Positions 50,090 to 59,566 of a DNA stretch of 64,000 bases are shown one piece after another; the stretch's first letter is position 1; the number at the start of each line of letters is the position of its first letter. The position numbers and the translations under genes are program-made. The DNA comes from Corynebacterium jeikeium (GTDB taxonomy: Bacteria > Actinomycetota > Actinomycetes > Mycobacteriales > Mycobacteriaceae): contig NZ_JFCQ01000001.1 in the NCBI RefSeq assembly GCF_000738265.1, forward strand, positions 62,001 through 126,000, written 5' to 3'. The notes beneath the pieces are model-generated. The model had not been told where the DNA came from, made no database searches, and saw nothing but the letters and a program-made list of their open reading frames with translations.

Positions 50090-50178
50090 GTTCTTCCTGC
50101 TCTCGGTTTCGTCTTCCAGCATTTACTATCTTGCTCGGTCTTTTTAGTCTTTAATTCTGACTGTTTCGTTGTGCCCGT

Positions 50179-50199
50179 GGCGTCTTTTTTATTGACGCC
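50179..50199. repeat. GGCGTC-TTTTTTATT-GACGCC inverted repeat
   Basis: Perfect 6-bp inverted repeat with a 9-nt AT-only centre, directly after the atpH stop in the 110-bp atpH-atpA gap. It could be a weak hairpin modulating expression between the two cistrons. The right half matches the dispersed TTTATTGACGCC motif. Confidence 0.6.
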
Positions 50200-51018
50200 C
50201 TAAGCGATCGACGCGCGGAGGCGCCGCAGGTTACCTGCAGTGCTGCCGTCGATAACTTCGTGCCCAACACGGATAACGGCACCGCCGAGGAGGCTGGTAT
50301 CAACCTCGGAGTGGACCGCAATCTTGCGACCGTAAATCTTTTCCAGCTTGTCCGACAGAGTCGACTTCTGCTGTTCACCCAAGGCAGCTGCGGAACGGAC
50401 GCGCGCTACGGTGCGTCCCTCCAGTGCGGCTACCTCTTCCGTCAAAGAGTCAAGCTCCTCGACTGGACGCTGGCGCAGTCGGCCAATGGCCTGCAGCGCT
50501 AGAGCCTCGGTCGTAGAGGTGACCTTTCCGTACAGAACCTTGGCCAGCAGGTCGCGGCGAGCATCCGGGGATGCGGCGCGGTCGGCCAGCTTCAGCTCCA
50601 GCTCCGGCTCGCGCTCGATGACTCGAGCCAGCTGGAACAGTTCTTCTTCGACGCGGTCCTGTTGCCCCTGGGCGTCGGCGGATCGCAGCAGGGCCAGGCG
50701 GCCCAGCTTGACCAGTCCGTCGCGCAGATCGCGAGTGTTGGACCACGTCTGGGATACAGCAGCAGACACGATTTCTTCCGTCGAGGCAGATACCTTGCCG
50801 CCGAGCAAGCTCTTGGCCAGCTGCGCGCGGGTGTTGGCATCCCTCGCCGGATCGATCAGCGCGACACGCAGGCCGCGGTCACTGTCGAGCAGATCGACAA
50901 CGTCGAAAAGCTCGGTGCCGGTGGTTACACCGGTGCCCACTTTGTCGGAGGTCTCGTTCAGACCCTGGTCCAGGGTCTTTTCGAGGCGCTCAATTGCCTC
51001 TCGGCTCGCTGCGTGCAT
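50200..51018 (-). CDS. atpH: ATP synthase F1 delta subunit
   Basis: Delta subunit, which joins F1 to the peripheral stalk. 272 residues, longer than the ~180 of most bacteria, as known in actinobacteria. The conserved C-terminal part (KLEKIYGRKIAVHSEVDTSL, GGAVIRVGHEVIDGS) is clear. Start ATG 51018 has GGAAG 8 nt upstream. A GTG at 51027 in frame would overlap the atpF stop as GTGA and is the alternative. Confidence 0.95.
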   Translation of the reverse strand: MHAASREAIERLEKTLDQGLNETSDKVGTGVTTGTELFDVVDLLDSDRGLRVALIDPARDANTRAQLAKSLLGGKVSASTEEIVSAAVSQTWSNTRDLRDGLVKLGRLALLRSADAQGQQDRVEEELFQLARVIEREPELELKLADRAASPDARRDLLAKVLYGKVTSTTEALALQAIGRLRQRPVEELDSLTEEVAALEGRTVARVRSAAALGEQQKSTLSDKLEKIYGRKIAVHSEVDTSLLGGAVIRVGHEVIDGSTAGNLRRLRASIA

Positions 51019-51023
51019 ACCGA

Positions 51024-51584
51024 TCACTTCCCGGATGCGCCGACGTTATCCAGTCCGGCGAGGAAGTTATCGATGGTGCCCGAGCGCTTTACGTCGTCCG
51101 ACAGCTGCTCGCCCAGCAGGCGCTCAGCCAAGTTGATGGAGTTCTCGCCCATCTCCTTGCGCAGATCGGAAACAACAGCGGAACGCTGTGCCTCGAGCTG
51201 CTTGTGTCCCGACTCGACGATACGGTTGGACTCTTCGGTTGCCTGAGCCTTCATGTCCGCAATGATCTTCTGGCCCTGGGAACGGGCGTCATCGCGAATC
51301 TGGGCGGCCTCAGTGCGGGCCTCAGCAAGCTGAGCGTTGTACTTCTCCAAGGCAGCCTTAGCCTCTGCCTGGGCGGATTCGGCGCGCCGAATGCCACCCT
51401 CGATCTGATCCTCGCGCTGATTCAGCACTTCCTGGAACTTCGGAAGTACGAACTTCCAGAAGACAAACAGGATGACTGCAAAAGGAATGATGGACCAGAC
51501 GATGTCGTACAGCGGAGGAAGCAGCGGGTTTACCGACTCCTCCATCGGCAGCTTCTCAGCTGCTAACAAAAAGGTGTTCGTCAT
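51024..51584 (-). CDS. atpF: ATP synthase F0 b subunit
   Basis: Peripheral-stalk b subunit. 186 residues: one transmembrane helix ([20 protein letters not shown]) and a long charged helix ([20 protein letters not shown] and following) expected to dimerise as a coiled coil and bind delta. Delta is not fused to it, unlike the mycobacterial b-delta fusion. Confidence 0.96.
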   Translation of the reverse strand: MTNTFLLAAEKLPMEESVNPLLPPLYDIVWSIIPFAVILFVFWKFVLPKFQEVLNQREDQIEGGIRRAESAQAEAKAALEKYNAQLAEARTEAAQIRDDARSQGQKIIADMKAQATEESNRIVESGHKQLEAQRSAVVSDLRKEMGENSINLAERLLGEQLSDDVKRSGTIDNFLAGLDNVGASGK

Positions 51585-51653
51585 AGTCTCCAGCTTTCGA
51601 TTCTGGTGCGGTGGTTAGAAAGTGCTCTTAACGAGCGGCCAATCGCACTGAAA

Positions 51654-51959
<306 letters not shown>

Positions 51960-51986
51960 TCATTTTGAGTACTTAAAAGGGGCGAA

Positions 51987-52787
51987 TTAGTGCTCGTCTG
52001 CGTGGAGGGACAGCTCGATGTACACGGAGGTCAGCAGGGCGAAGATGTACGCCTGCAGGAAGATCACCATGAGCTCGAACAGGGTGAAGGCGATCGCGAA
52101 GATAATCGTGCCGCCAGCAGCCGCAGTCCAACCGCTCATCTGCCAGAAGAAGAAGTTCGTGGCACTGAACAGCATGACGAGGATGATGTGTCCAGCCAAC
52201 ATGTTCGCCATCAGACGAATCGTCAGCGTTACCGGACGGAGGACGAATGTGGAGAATGCCTCGATCGGCGCCACGATGAAGTGGAGCCAAGAAGGCAAAC
52301 CAGGAATGATCAGCGAGGACTTGATGTACTTGCCGAAGCCATAGCGCTTCACACCCGCGTAAATGAATGCGATATACGCAACAACAGCCAGCACCAGTGG
52401 CAGACCCACTCGAGCGCTGGCTGAAATGTTCATGAACGGAATGATCGTCGACATGTTGACGGCAAGGACGGTGAAGAAGATTGCGGCGATGATCGGTAGG
52501 AACCGGCGCCCCTCCTTCTTGCCCAAGACATCCTCCGCAATGTGAATCCGAACGAAGTCCAAAAAGTACTCAGCAACGTTTTGCACGCCGCTCGGAATCA
52601 GCTTCGGCTTCCGCATTGCAAAGAAGAAGAATGCGGAGACCAGAAGAATCATCACAATACGGATGACCATGAGGCGGTCGAGCGCAAACGCTCCACCAGC
52701 AAACTCACTGAACCACAGGTGGTCGCTATCCACTTGCCCCGGGAAGAATTCGTGTTCCAATGAAGGTACGTGGAATTCGCCCTTCAT
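51987..52787 (-). CDS. atpB: ATP synthase F0 a subunit
   Basis: Stator subunit providing the proton half-channels. About 266 residues with five or more helices; the essential Arg is in VTLTIRLMANMLAGHI. The start is chosen at ATG 52787 (MKGEFHVPSLEHEFFPG), where family similarity begins; the frame is open to ATG 52850, and neither has a clear Shine-Dalgarno. Confidence 0.95.
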   Translation of the reverse strand: MKGEFHVPSLEHEFFPGQVDSDHLWFSEFAGGAFALDRLMVIRIVMILLVSAFFFFAMRKPKLIPSGVQNVAEYFLDFVRIHIAEDVLGKKEGRRFLPIIAAIFFTVLAVNMSTIIPFMNISASARVGLPLVLAVVAYIAFIYAGVKRYGFGKYIKSSLIIPGLPSWLHFIVAPIEAFSTFVLRPVTLTIRLMANMLAGHIILVMLFSATNFFFWQMSGWTAAAGGTIIFAIAFTLFELMVIFLQAYIFALLTSVYIELSLHADEH

Positions 52788-53156
52788 GGCCAAGGTTGTT
52801 ACGCTCAGCGTTCTCTCCCGTGATTGGGCCGCAAGATTGCATTGAATCACTGCGGTGCGATGGAGGTCTCTTTTCGAAGAGTTAGGCCGATATTGAGGGA
52901 CTCCGTCGCACGTCCCTACATAATCAGCCGGTGCCGTATCTACTGTTCACACATACGTGTGCCAATAAAAGGCCCGCTAAAACAATATCAGTATTGATTC
53001 ACTAATCGCTAAGCGAGACGCGCCGTGGGTCCCCCCACTTGGTCGTGTTATCCAACCTTTTTGGTTGAACAATGTTTTGCTTCCTGCCAGTGCCTCCGAG
53101 CAGCGCCAAAGATTGACTACCGGCTCTCGACCGACTATCAACCAGCTATCTACTGG
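52788..53156 (-). other. 369-bp gap upstream of atpB, probable operon promoter region
   Basis: No gene is evident. It is AT-richer than its surroundings. On the minus strand TATTGT near 52985 and TATGTA near 52915 are possible -10 elements, but neither is convincing. CACACATACGTGTG at 52948-52961 is a short palindrome; a CAACC-TTTTT-GGTTG hairpin lies at 53053-53067, after atpI. Confidence 0.45.
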
Positions 53157-53618
53157 CTAGCTGATGTAGAGCTTCTGCGTACGGGTGACGGCCAGGGTTT
53201 CGATGACCAGCACGGCCAGCATGCTCAGCATAACGGTCACGGTCAGGGCCGGGGTGTCGTAGAAAGTCCTGTCCTTCAAGAAGAACAGAATTCCCAACAG
53301 CAGCGCAGCTTTGACGATCCAGCTGCCAAGGATCAGCCCCATCGTGGCGGTGGGCGAAGTATTGGAGCTAAACAGCACAATCACCACAGTCAGCAGCATG
53401 AATCCGCCGCCGACTAACCAGCCAATTCCGGCTCCCCACAGACCGGCGGTGCCGCTAATCAACCACCACACCAGCAGCGAAAGCACTCCCAGCACAATCA
53501 GCGCGAGCGCGCCAGCGCGCATTGCTGCCTTTAGCGGAGCCGCGTGGTCGGCGGCCCCGGATACGTCGTTGAGCTCGGGCAACTCTGCGGCCCCGTTGTT
53601 CTCAGTCGCGTCACTCAT
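53157..53618 (-). CDS. atpI: AtpI-like ATP synthase accessory membrane protein
   Basis: 153 residues with four hydrophobic segments (AGALALIVLGVLSLLVWWLI, WGAGIGWLVGGGFMLLTVVI, LILGSWIVKAALLLGILFFL, VTVMLSMLAVLVIETLAV). Weakly conserved but in the AtpI position ahead of atpB; AtpI helps assemble the c ring or handle cations. ATG 53618 is chosen because TAAGCT lies 7 nt upstream. Confidence 0.75.
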   Translation of the reverse strand: MSDATENNGAAELPELNDVSGAADHAAPLKAAMRAGALALIVLGVLSLLVWWLISGTAGLWGAGIGWLVGGGFMLLTVVIVLFSSNTSPTATMGLILGSWIVKAALLLGILFFLKDRTFYDTPALTVTVMLSMLAVLVIETLAVTRTQKLYIS

Positions 53619-53631
53619 GGCGATTAGCTTA
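53616..53631 (-). promoter_or_regulatory. Leaderless promoter -10 of atpI
   Basis: TAAGCT on the minus strand (53631-53626), 7 nt before ATG 53618 and overlapping the wecA stop codon. Confidence 0.5.
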
Positions 53632-54796
53632 CCTGAGCCGTGTCTGACTTCCGATTCTCCCGCCACAGCGGCACGATCGTCGCCACAGTAGCGAGGACAA
53701 CCAGCACCCCGAAGGAAATTGCCATCACGTGCAGGGGCAGCACGGTCAGTCCCACTGCACCAAAGGCCACTACCCCAACCCAGGTGTACAAAACCAAAAC
53801 CACGCGCTTCTGGGTGTGGCCAATGCGCAGCAGCCGGTGGTGCAGGTGCATTTTGTCTGGCGAAAAGGGGCTCTTGCCCTGGGACACGCGTCGCACCACT
53901 GCCATCACCAGATCCAGCAGCGGGATAGACAAAGCAGCCAGCACCACGATCATGGGCGACAGTAGTGCCAGCATGTCGGCCGGACCGTACAGCGCGGCGT
54001 TAATGCGCCCGGAAGCCGACGTGCAGGCCGCGGACAACAACACCCCGATCAGCATCGCACCGCTATCCCCCATGAAGATGCGCGCGGGCGAGAAGTTATG
54101 TGGCAGGAATCCTAGGCAAATGCCCACCAACGCGGCGGAGATGATGGCCGGCGGATAGGCGGCTACCGTGCCACCTTGGTCGTGCAGAATCGTAAGCGAG
54201 TAAATCAGGATCGTGCCCGCCGCGATTGCTCCCAGTCCCGCGGCCAGCCCATCCAGCCCGTCGACGAAGTTCATGGCGTTGACGATCGTCACGGTCAACA
54301 GCGCGGTCAGGATGGTGGACTGCACTTGATCCAGAATCAACGTAGTGCCGTCCCCGAAGGGGAGGTAGATCAGGTACCAGCTCAGACCCATGAGGCTCAT
54401 CACCACTGCGCCCACGACCTGCCCGCCGAGCTTCAGCACCCAGGAGATGTCGTAAAGGTCATCCACCACGCCCACAACCACGATGACAAAGGCAGCTATG
54501 ATGACCGCCGTCATATCTGGCGTGACCGGCGGAAATCCGCGCGTCAATGCGGGCAGCTGGTTGGCTACAACAACCGCGACCACCAGTCCCGTGAACATCG
54601 CCACCCCGCCGAGGCGCGGCATGGGCACCGTGTGCATGTCACGCTCGCGCGGTGCGGCCATCCGCCCGTAACGCAAGATCAGCGATCGCACCACACCCGT
54701 GACCAGGTAGGTCGCGGAGCACGCGACGAATAGCACCAGCACCAACTCGCGCAGGGGAATTCCTGCGCCGATGGTCGGCTGGGCAAGTACGTCCAT
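53624..54796 (-). CDS. wecA: Undecaprenyl/decaprenyl-phosphate GlcNAc-1-phosphate transferase
   Basis: Membrane enzyme that moves GlcNAc-1-P from UDP-GlcNAc to polyprenyl phosphate, in mycolata the first step of the arabinogalactan linker. 390 residues with about 11 helices; motifs VGVVDDLYDI, NAMNFVDGLDGLAAG and FMGDSGAMLIG carry the Mg-binding aspartates, and HLHHRLL is the carbohydrate-recognition loop. ATG 54796 overlaps the preceding stop by one base (TAATG), so it is coupled to tsaC. Same order as Rv1301-Rv1302. Confidence 0.95.
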   Translation of the reverse strand: MDVLAQPTIGAGIPLRELVLVLFVACSATYLVTGVVRSLILRYGRMAAPRERDMHTVPMPRLGGVAMFTGLVVAVVVANQLPALTRGFPPVTPDMTAVIIAAFVIVVVGVVDDLYDISWVLKLGGQVVGAVVMSLMGLSWYLIYLPFGDGTTLILDQVQSTILTALLTVTIVNAMNFVDGLDGLAAGLGAIAAGTILIYSLTILHDQGGTVAAYPPAIISAALVGICLGFLPHNFSPARIFMGDSGAMLIGVLLSAACTSASGRINAALYGPADMLALLSPMIVVLAALSIPLLDLVMAVVRRVSQGKSPFSPDKMHLHHRLLRIGHTQKRVVLVLYTWVGVVAFGAVGLTVLPLHVMAISFGVLVVLATVATIVPLWRENRKSDTAQVS

Positions 54797-55455
54797 TAGA
54801 CGTCTCCCCGCAGCTCCGCGCTGCTCATGCCCAGTACCTCTGCTACCCGCTCGGTGGTCGCAGCGCCCTCACGCAGGATGCGCGGCCGCCCGGAGGAAAG
54901 GTCCACGATGGTGGAAGCCACGCCGTGGTGCGCTTCCCCACCGTCGATATAGGTCGTCACATCCGCACCCAACTGGTCTTCGGCCATCTGCACATTCGTC
55001 GCCGGCGGCTGGCCGGAAATATTTGCGCTAGATACGGCCATGGGCCCCGTGCGCTCCAGCAGTTCCAGCGCAATGGGCTGGTTGGGCATGCGCAGCATTA
55101 CGGTGCCTCGGGTATCACCAAGGTTCCACGGCAGGCTGGGAGCCTGGTGGACGACCATGGATAGTCCGCCCGGCCAGAAGGCCTCGACGAGCTTGCGCAT
55201 GTTGTAGGTGTACTCGCGCACGAGCCCCTCGATCGTGGACCAGCTCGGCACAAGAACCGGCACGGGCATGTCGGGACCCCGCCCCTTGGCGCGCAGTAGC
55301 GCGGCGACGGCTTCGTTGTCGAAGGCATCGCAGCCGATGCCGTAGACCGTATCTGTAGGCAGCACGACCAGACGCCCACCGGATACCGCGTTCGCCGCGG
55401 CGTCTAGCGCGGCCTCGCGGTTCTGCGGATCGGTTGCGTCTACGGTTCTCGACAT
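54796..55455 (-). CDS. tsaC: L-threonylcarbamoyladenylate synthase (YrdC/Sua5)
   Basis: Makes threonylcarbamoyl-AMP for the t6A37 modification of ANN-reading tRNAs. 219 residues of the short YrdC form: GGRLVVLPTDTVYGIGCDAF, KGRGPDMPVPVLV, and PMAVSSANISGQPPATN. The start ATG 55455 has AAGGAAGG upstream. Coupled to wecA by TAATG. Confidence 0.94.
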   Translation of the reverse strand: MSRTVDATDPQNREAALDAAANAVSGGRLVVLPTDTVYGIGCDAFDNEAVAALLRAKGRGPDMPVPVLVPSWSTIEGLVREYTYNMRKLVEAFWPGGLSMVVHQAPSLPWNLGDTRGTVMLRMPNQPIALELLERTGPMAVSSANISGQPPATNVQMAEDQLGADVTTYIDGGEAHHGVASTIVDLSSGRPRILREGAATTERVAEVLGMSSAELRGDV

Positions 55456-55510
55456 AGCGGCCCTTCCTTGCTTTCTAATTACGTGCTCTACCTTAACCCC
55501 AACGCCCGAA

Positions 55511-56449
55511 TTACTGCGGCAGCAGGGCGGTCACGAAGCGCGGTCGACCTGCCAGGTCGCGGTGTTGAATCACTTCTTTCCACCCGCGTTCCTGCATCAT
55601 CGCCGCTACCTGCGCGCCGTTCGAATCGTCGTGTTCGATACCGACGCCAGCACCTCGGCGCCCCAGCGCCTCAGCCCACTGCAGCACCCGTGGCATAAGT
55701 TCCAAACCGTCTGCCCCGGAAAAGACCGCAGTGTGCGGGTCCGCGGCGACCTCTGGGGAAATTTCGGTGGATTCCGGGACATAGGGAGGGTTGCACACAA
55801 CCACGTCCGCGGGTTCGAGGTTAGCGGTGACTGCCCCGAGAATCGCTGACAACTCTGCGGGACTATTGGCAGACAGGTCGGCTTGAATGAACCTGGCTTT
55901 AGCCTGCGGAACGAGCCCCGCGTTCTTCTCGGCCAGCTGAAGCGCTGCGCGAGAGATGTCGATGCCGATGAGGGAGATGGGGGCGTCAAAAAGAAAAGAC
56001 ACCCCGAGCCCCAACGTGCCGGGTCCACAGCACAGATCGACCACGCGCGGCGTGGGGCGACCGGCGAGGAACCGCGCGGCCCATTCGGCGAGCAATTCGG
56101 TTTCGGGGCGGGGAACGAAGCAGCCGGGCTCGACGAAGAGGTCCATACCGCAGAAGGGGGCGGAGCCGACGATGTGTTGCAGGGGCTCGCGCGCGACGCG
56201 GCGGGCGATCCAAGCGCCGTATTCGGCCGGGGCGGGATCGTCGGCGCGCAGGAACAGGGTGCCGGGATCCACGGCGGCGCGGGGCGCGGACGCGGCGGCC
56301 TCGGTGGCTTCACCGGCACCAGCGACCTCGGCAGCGCCTGGCTCCGCCAGCAGGTAACGCATCAGCAGGCGCGCTTCGACCGCGGCGGAATCAATGCCCG
56401 CCGCGGCCAGCCGCGCGGTGGCCTCGCGGACTGCCTGGTTGATGGTCAA
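55511..56449 (-). CDS. prmC: Release-factor glutamine methyltransferase
   Basis: Methylates the Gln of the GGQ motif in RF1 and RF2. 312 residues with the SAM motif VVDLCCGPGTLGLG and the catalytic VVCNPPYVPES. An Ala/Glu-rich insertion (residues ~38-65) breaks the N-terminal helical domain. The start appears to be TTG 56449 with GGCAGGG upstream. It lies directly downstream of its substrate gene prfA. Confidence 0.95.
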   Translation of the reverse strand: MTINQAVREATARLAAAGIDSAAVEARLLMRYLLAEPGAAEVAGAGEATEAAASAPRAAVDPGTLFLRADDPAPAEYGAWIARRVAREPLQHIVGSAPFCGMDLFVEPGCFVPRPETELLAEWAARFLAGRPTPRVVDLCCGPGTLGLGVSFLFDAPISLIGIDISRAALQLAEKNAGLVPQAKARFIQADLSANSPAELSAILGAVTANLEPADVVVCNPPYVPESTEISPEVAADPHTAVFSGADGLELMPRVLQWAEALGRRGAGVGIEHDDSNGAQVAAMMQERGWKEVIQHRDLAGRPRFVTALLPQ

Positions 56450-56484
56450 CGTTCTACCCTGCCTCTGCCCCCGAGCAGTGGAAG

Positions 56485-57561
56485 CTAGCCTTCTGCCTCG
56501 AGGCGACGTGCGCGGTCGGCTTCCTTCAGCGCGGCGAACAGAGCCTCCAGGTCACCGCCGAGGACGGCGTCCAGGTTGTTGGCCTTGTAGCCAATGCGGT
56601 GGTCGGAAACGCGAGACTCCGGGAAGTTGTAGGTGCGGATGCGCTCGGAACGATCCATGGTGCGGATCTGCGCTGCGCGTCCCTCGGCTGCCTCAGCCTC
56701 GGCCTCTTCTTCCTTCAACTGCTGCAGGCGCGCGGCCAGAACCTGCATCGCGCGGGCGCGGTTCTGGATCTGGGAGCGCTCCTTCTGACAGGTCACCACG
56801 ATGTTGGTCGGCAGGTGCGTGATGCGCACGGCGGAGTCCGTGGTGTTCACGCCCTGGCCACCCTTACCGGAGGAACGGTAAACGTCCACGCGGATGTCCT
56901 TGTCGTCGATCTGCACGTCCTCGACCTCGTCGGGCTCCGGGTAGACCAGCACGCCCGCGGCGGAAGTCTGAATACGACCCTGCGACTCGGTGACGGGGAT
57001 GCGCTGCACGCGGTGCACTCCACCCTCGAATTTGAACTCCGACCAGGCACCGTCGCGGGACGGCTGCTTGGAACGGATAGACAAGGTCATGTCCTTCACG
57101 CCACCCAGGTCGGTTTCGTTCAGCCCCAGGATCTCAGTGCTAAAGCCGTGACGCTCTGCGTAGCGCTGGTACATACGCGCCAGCTCACCGGCAAACAAAG
57201 CGGCCTCCTCGCCGCCCGCACCGGACTTGATCTCCATGACGATGTCATCGCCGTCGTGCGGATCGCGCGGAGCCAACAGGTCGGTCAGCTGCTCCTCCAG
57301 CTCGCTGATCTCCTGCTCCAGGCGCTTGGCTTCCTCGGCAAATTCCTTGTCCTCAGACGCCATCTCCGCCGCAGCCTCGTGGTCTTCACGGGCCTGCTGC
57401 AGCTTCTCGTGGGTCTGGATGATCGGCTGCAGCTCGGAGAAACGCTTTCCGACCTTGCGGGCGGCGGCCGGGTCGTTGTGCAGTTCCGGGTCGCCCAGCT
57501 GCATCTCCAGGCCCTGGTATTCGGCCAGAATATCGTCGATGACTGATGGTGATTGACTCAT
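56485..57561 (-). CDS. prfA: Peptide chain release factor 1
   Basis: Ends translation at UAA and UAG. 358 residues. The GGQ motif is at 234-236 ([17 protein letters not shown]) and the codon-recognition PxT-type tripeptide is Pro189-Val-Thr191, which marks RF1. ATG 57561 is 3 bp after the rho stop, with GGAGG inside the end of rho. In M. tuberculosis rpmE lies between rho and prfA; here it does not. Confidence 0.97.
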   Translation of the reverse strand: MSQSPSVIDDILAEYQGLEMQLGDPELHNDPAAARKVGKRFSELQPIIQTHEKLQQAREDHEAAAEMASEDKEFAEEAKRLEQEISELEEQLTDLLAPRDPHDGDDIVMEIKSGAGGEEAALFAGELARMYQRYAERHGFSTEILGLNETDLGGVKDMTLSIRSKQPSRDGAWSEFKFEGGVHRVQRIPVTESQGRIQTSAAGVLVYPEPDEVEDVQIDDKDIRVDVYRSSGKGGQGVNTTDSAVRITHLPTNIVVTCQKERSQIQNRARAMQVLAARLQQLKEEEAEAEAAEGRAAQIRTMDRSERIRTYNFPESRVSDHRIGYKANNLDAVLGGDLEALFAALKEADRARRLEAEG

Positions 57562-57564
57562 GGT

Positions 57565-59274
57565 TTAATCCTCCTCGTCCTCGCCCGCCAAAGGCGCGGA
57601 GCTGGCAACCTGCAGCATGAACTCCCGGTTGGTCTTGTTCTTACGCAGCTGCTTGATTAGCAGGTCGATGGCGGCCTGCGGATCTAGGGCGGACAGGATG
57701 CGGCGGAGCTTGTGCATGATCCGCGCCTCCTCCGGGCTGAGCAGCAGCTCGTCCTTGCGGGTACCGGACGGGTTGACGTCCACGGCCGGGAACACGCGAC
57801 GCTCGGCGATCTTGCGGTCCAGCTTCAGCTCCGCGTTGCCGGTGCCCTTGAATTCCTCGAAGATCACCGTGTCGCCAGCGGAGCCGGTTTCCACCATCGC
57901 GGTGGCGATGATCGTCAGCGAACCGCCGTTTTCGATGTTGCGGGCGGCGCCCAGGAAGCGCTTCGGCGGGTACAGCGCGTTGGAATCCACACCACCGGAC
58001 AGGATGCGCCCGGAGGCCGGCGAAGAGTTGTTGTACGCGCGCCCCAGTCGGGTGATGGAATCCAGCAGCAAGACAACGTCCTTGCCCTGCTCCACCAGGC
58101 GCTTCGCGCGCTCGACGGCCAGTTCGGCCACGTTGGTGTGCTCCCCTGGCGGACGGTCGAAGGTAGACGCGATGACCTCACCCTTGACGGAGCGCTGCAT
58201 GTCCGTCACTTCTTCCGGACGCTCGTCGACCAGCACAACCATAAGGTAGCACTCGGGGTTGTTCGTGGTAATCGCGTTGGCGATGTCCTGCAGGATCGTC
58301 GTCTTACCGGCCTTCGGCGGGGAGACGATCAGCGCGCGCTGGCCCTTACCGATCGGCATGATGAGGTCGATGACGCGCGTGGTCAGCGTCTTCGGGTCGG
58401 TTTCCAGCCGCAGGCGCTGGTTTGGGTACAGCGGGGTGAGCTTGGCGAAGTGAGGTCGCGCCGCCGCCTGCTCCGGGGTCAGCCCGTTCACGGTCTCTAC
58501 CTGGTGAATCGGCGTGTACTTCTGGCGGTTACGCCCGCGGCCACCGCCGTTATTGTTGTTGTTCTTCGGGCGGATGGTGCCGGTAATCGCGTCACCGTGG
58601 CGCATGCCGTACTTGCGCACCGTGTTGATCGGCACGTACACGTCGGTCGGGCCAGCGTGGTATCCGGTGGTGCGAATGAAGGCGGTGTTCGCGTCGGCGA
58701 AGTCGAGGATTCCTGCGACCGGAGTCAGTTCCTCCGGCTTCTGGTTCTGGTTTTCCCGGTTGTCCCGGTTATCCCCGTTGTTGTCGCCGCCATTGTTATT
58801 GCGGTTGTCGCGGTTGTTATCGCGCCCACGGTTACGGCGGTTTCGGCGGTTGCGACGATTACGGCGGTTGCCGCGCTCGTTGTCACCGCGCCCGTTGTCA
58901 CTGCGCTCGTTGTCACCGCGCTCGTTGTCACCGCGGCTATCCTCACCGCGGTTGCTGTCACCGCGGTTGTTGTCACCGCGCTCGTTATCGGCGCGGTCGT
59001 TGCCTCGCTCGCGGTTGCTTTCTACTGGACGCCCCTCCCGCGCCCCAGCTACCGGCGCCTCCTGCGAAGCAGGTGCCTTTTCCGGTCGCGACTTGGGGGC
59101 GGCTCCCCCGCCCCCACCGGTACCGGCAGATTCGATAGCGGCGATCAGATCACCCTTGCGTAGACCGGAGGTGCCTTTCAGCCCCTGCGCTGCTGCGATC
59201 TGGCGCAGCTCCGGCAATTTCAACGAGGCGAGGCCATTGGCTTGGCCACGAGCCAAAATATCGGACAGGCTCAC
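57565..59274 (-). CDS. rho: Transcription termination factor Rho
   Basis: Hexameric RNA-dependent ATPase. 569 residues: N-terminal Rho_N/SAP-like helix (LASLKLPELRQIAAAQGLKG), a low-complexity Arg/Asn/Asp/Gly insert (about residues 80-175), the RNA-binding cold-shock fold (VAGILDFADANTAFIRTTGY), Walker A SPPKAGKTTILQ, Walker B VVLLLDSITRLGRAYN and the Q/R-loop region. GTG 59274 has AAAGGAC upstream. First gene of the rho-prfA-prmC-tsaC-wecA block. Confidence 0.97.
   Translation of the reverse strand: MSLSDILARGQANGLASLKLPELRQIAAAQGLKGTSGLRKGDLIAAIESAGTGGGGGAAPKSRPEKAPASQEAPVAGAREGRPVESNRERGNDRADNERGDNNRGDSNRGEDSRGDNERGDNERSDNGRGDNERGNRRNRRNRRNRRNRGRDNNRDNRNNNGGDNNGDNRDNRENQNQKPEELTPVAGILDFADANTAFIRTTGYHAGPTDVYVPINTVRKYGMRHGDAITGTIRPKNNNNNGGGRGRNRQKYTPIHQVETVNGLTPEQAAARPHFAKLTPLYPNQRLRLETDPKTLTTRVIDLIMPIGKGQRALIVSPPKAGKTTILQDIANAITTNNPECYLMVVLVDERPEEVTDMQRSVKGEVIASTFDRPPGEHTNVAELAVERAKRLVEQGKDVVLLLDSITRLGRAYNNSSPASGRILSGGVDSNALYPPKRFLGAARNIENGGSLTIIATAMVETGSAGDTVIFEEFKGTGNAELKLDRKIAERRVFPAVDVNPSGTRKDELLLSPEEARIMHKLRRILSALDPQAAIDLLIKQLRKNKTNREFMLQVASSAPLAGEDEED
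58725..59010 (-). repeat. Low-complexity repeats in rho insert
   Basis: Imperfect tandem codon repeats encoding RGDNERGDNN-type units, then five NRRNR-type units, then Asn/Asp-rich sequence. The array is probably intrinsically disordered and RNA-binding. Confidence 0.8.
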
Positions 59275-59550
59275 AAAAGTCCTTTCACGTCTTGTGCCTT
59301 TAATGACCCTTCAAGAGCCTGCGAAGCCCCAGGATCGGCCAGACATGCGTATTCGACAACAGTTTTTAAATTAACCCAAAGATTGCGGGAATCTTCCAGA
59401 AAGATTGCCACCTTCAAGTCCCACGATGCGACTGGTGGCGGGTGTAGCGCGGGGTGGCGTCGTAAAGAAAGAAAAGAAAGGAAAAACGAGCCTCGCAACC
59501 GGCTTCCGTAGCTAACCATAGCACCACACGCGCGACCATTACCTAACGGC

Positions 59551-59566
59551 TAGGCTGAAAACCATG
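59551..59566 (+). promoter_or_regulatory. Leaderless promoter -10 of acyl-CoA ligase-like gene
   Basis: TAGGCT (59551-59556), 7 nt before ATG 59564. Confidence 0.5.

Noticed and set aside
57712-59163. 483-codon plus-strand ORF antisense to rho, with hydrophobic Val/Ala repeats
   Set aside because: The apparent hydrophobic repeats are the reverse complement of the RGDN/NRRN codon repeats in rho.
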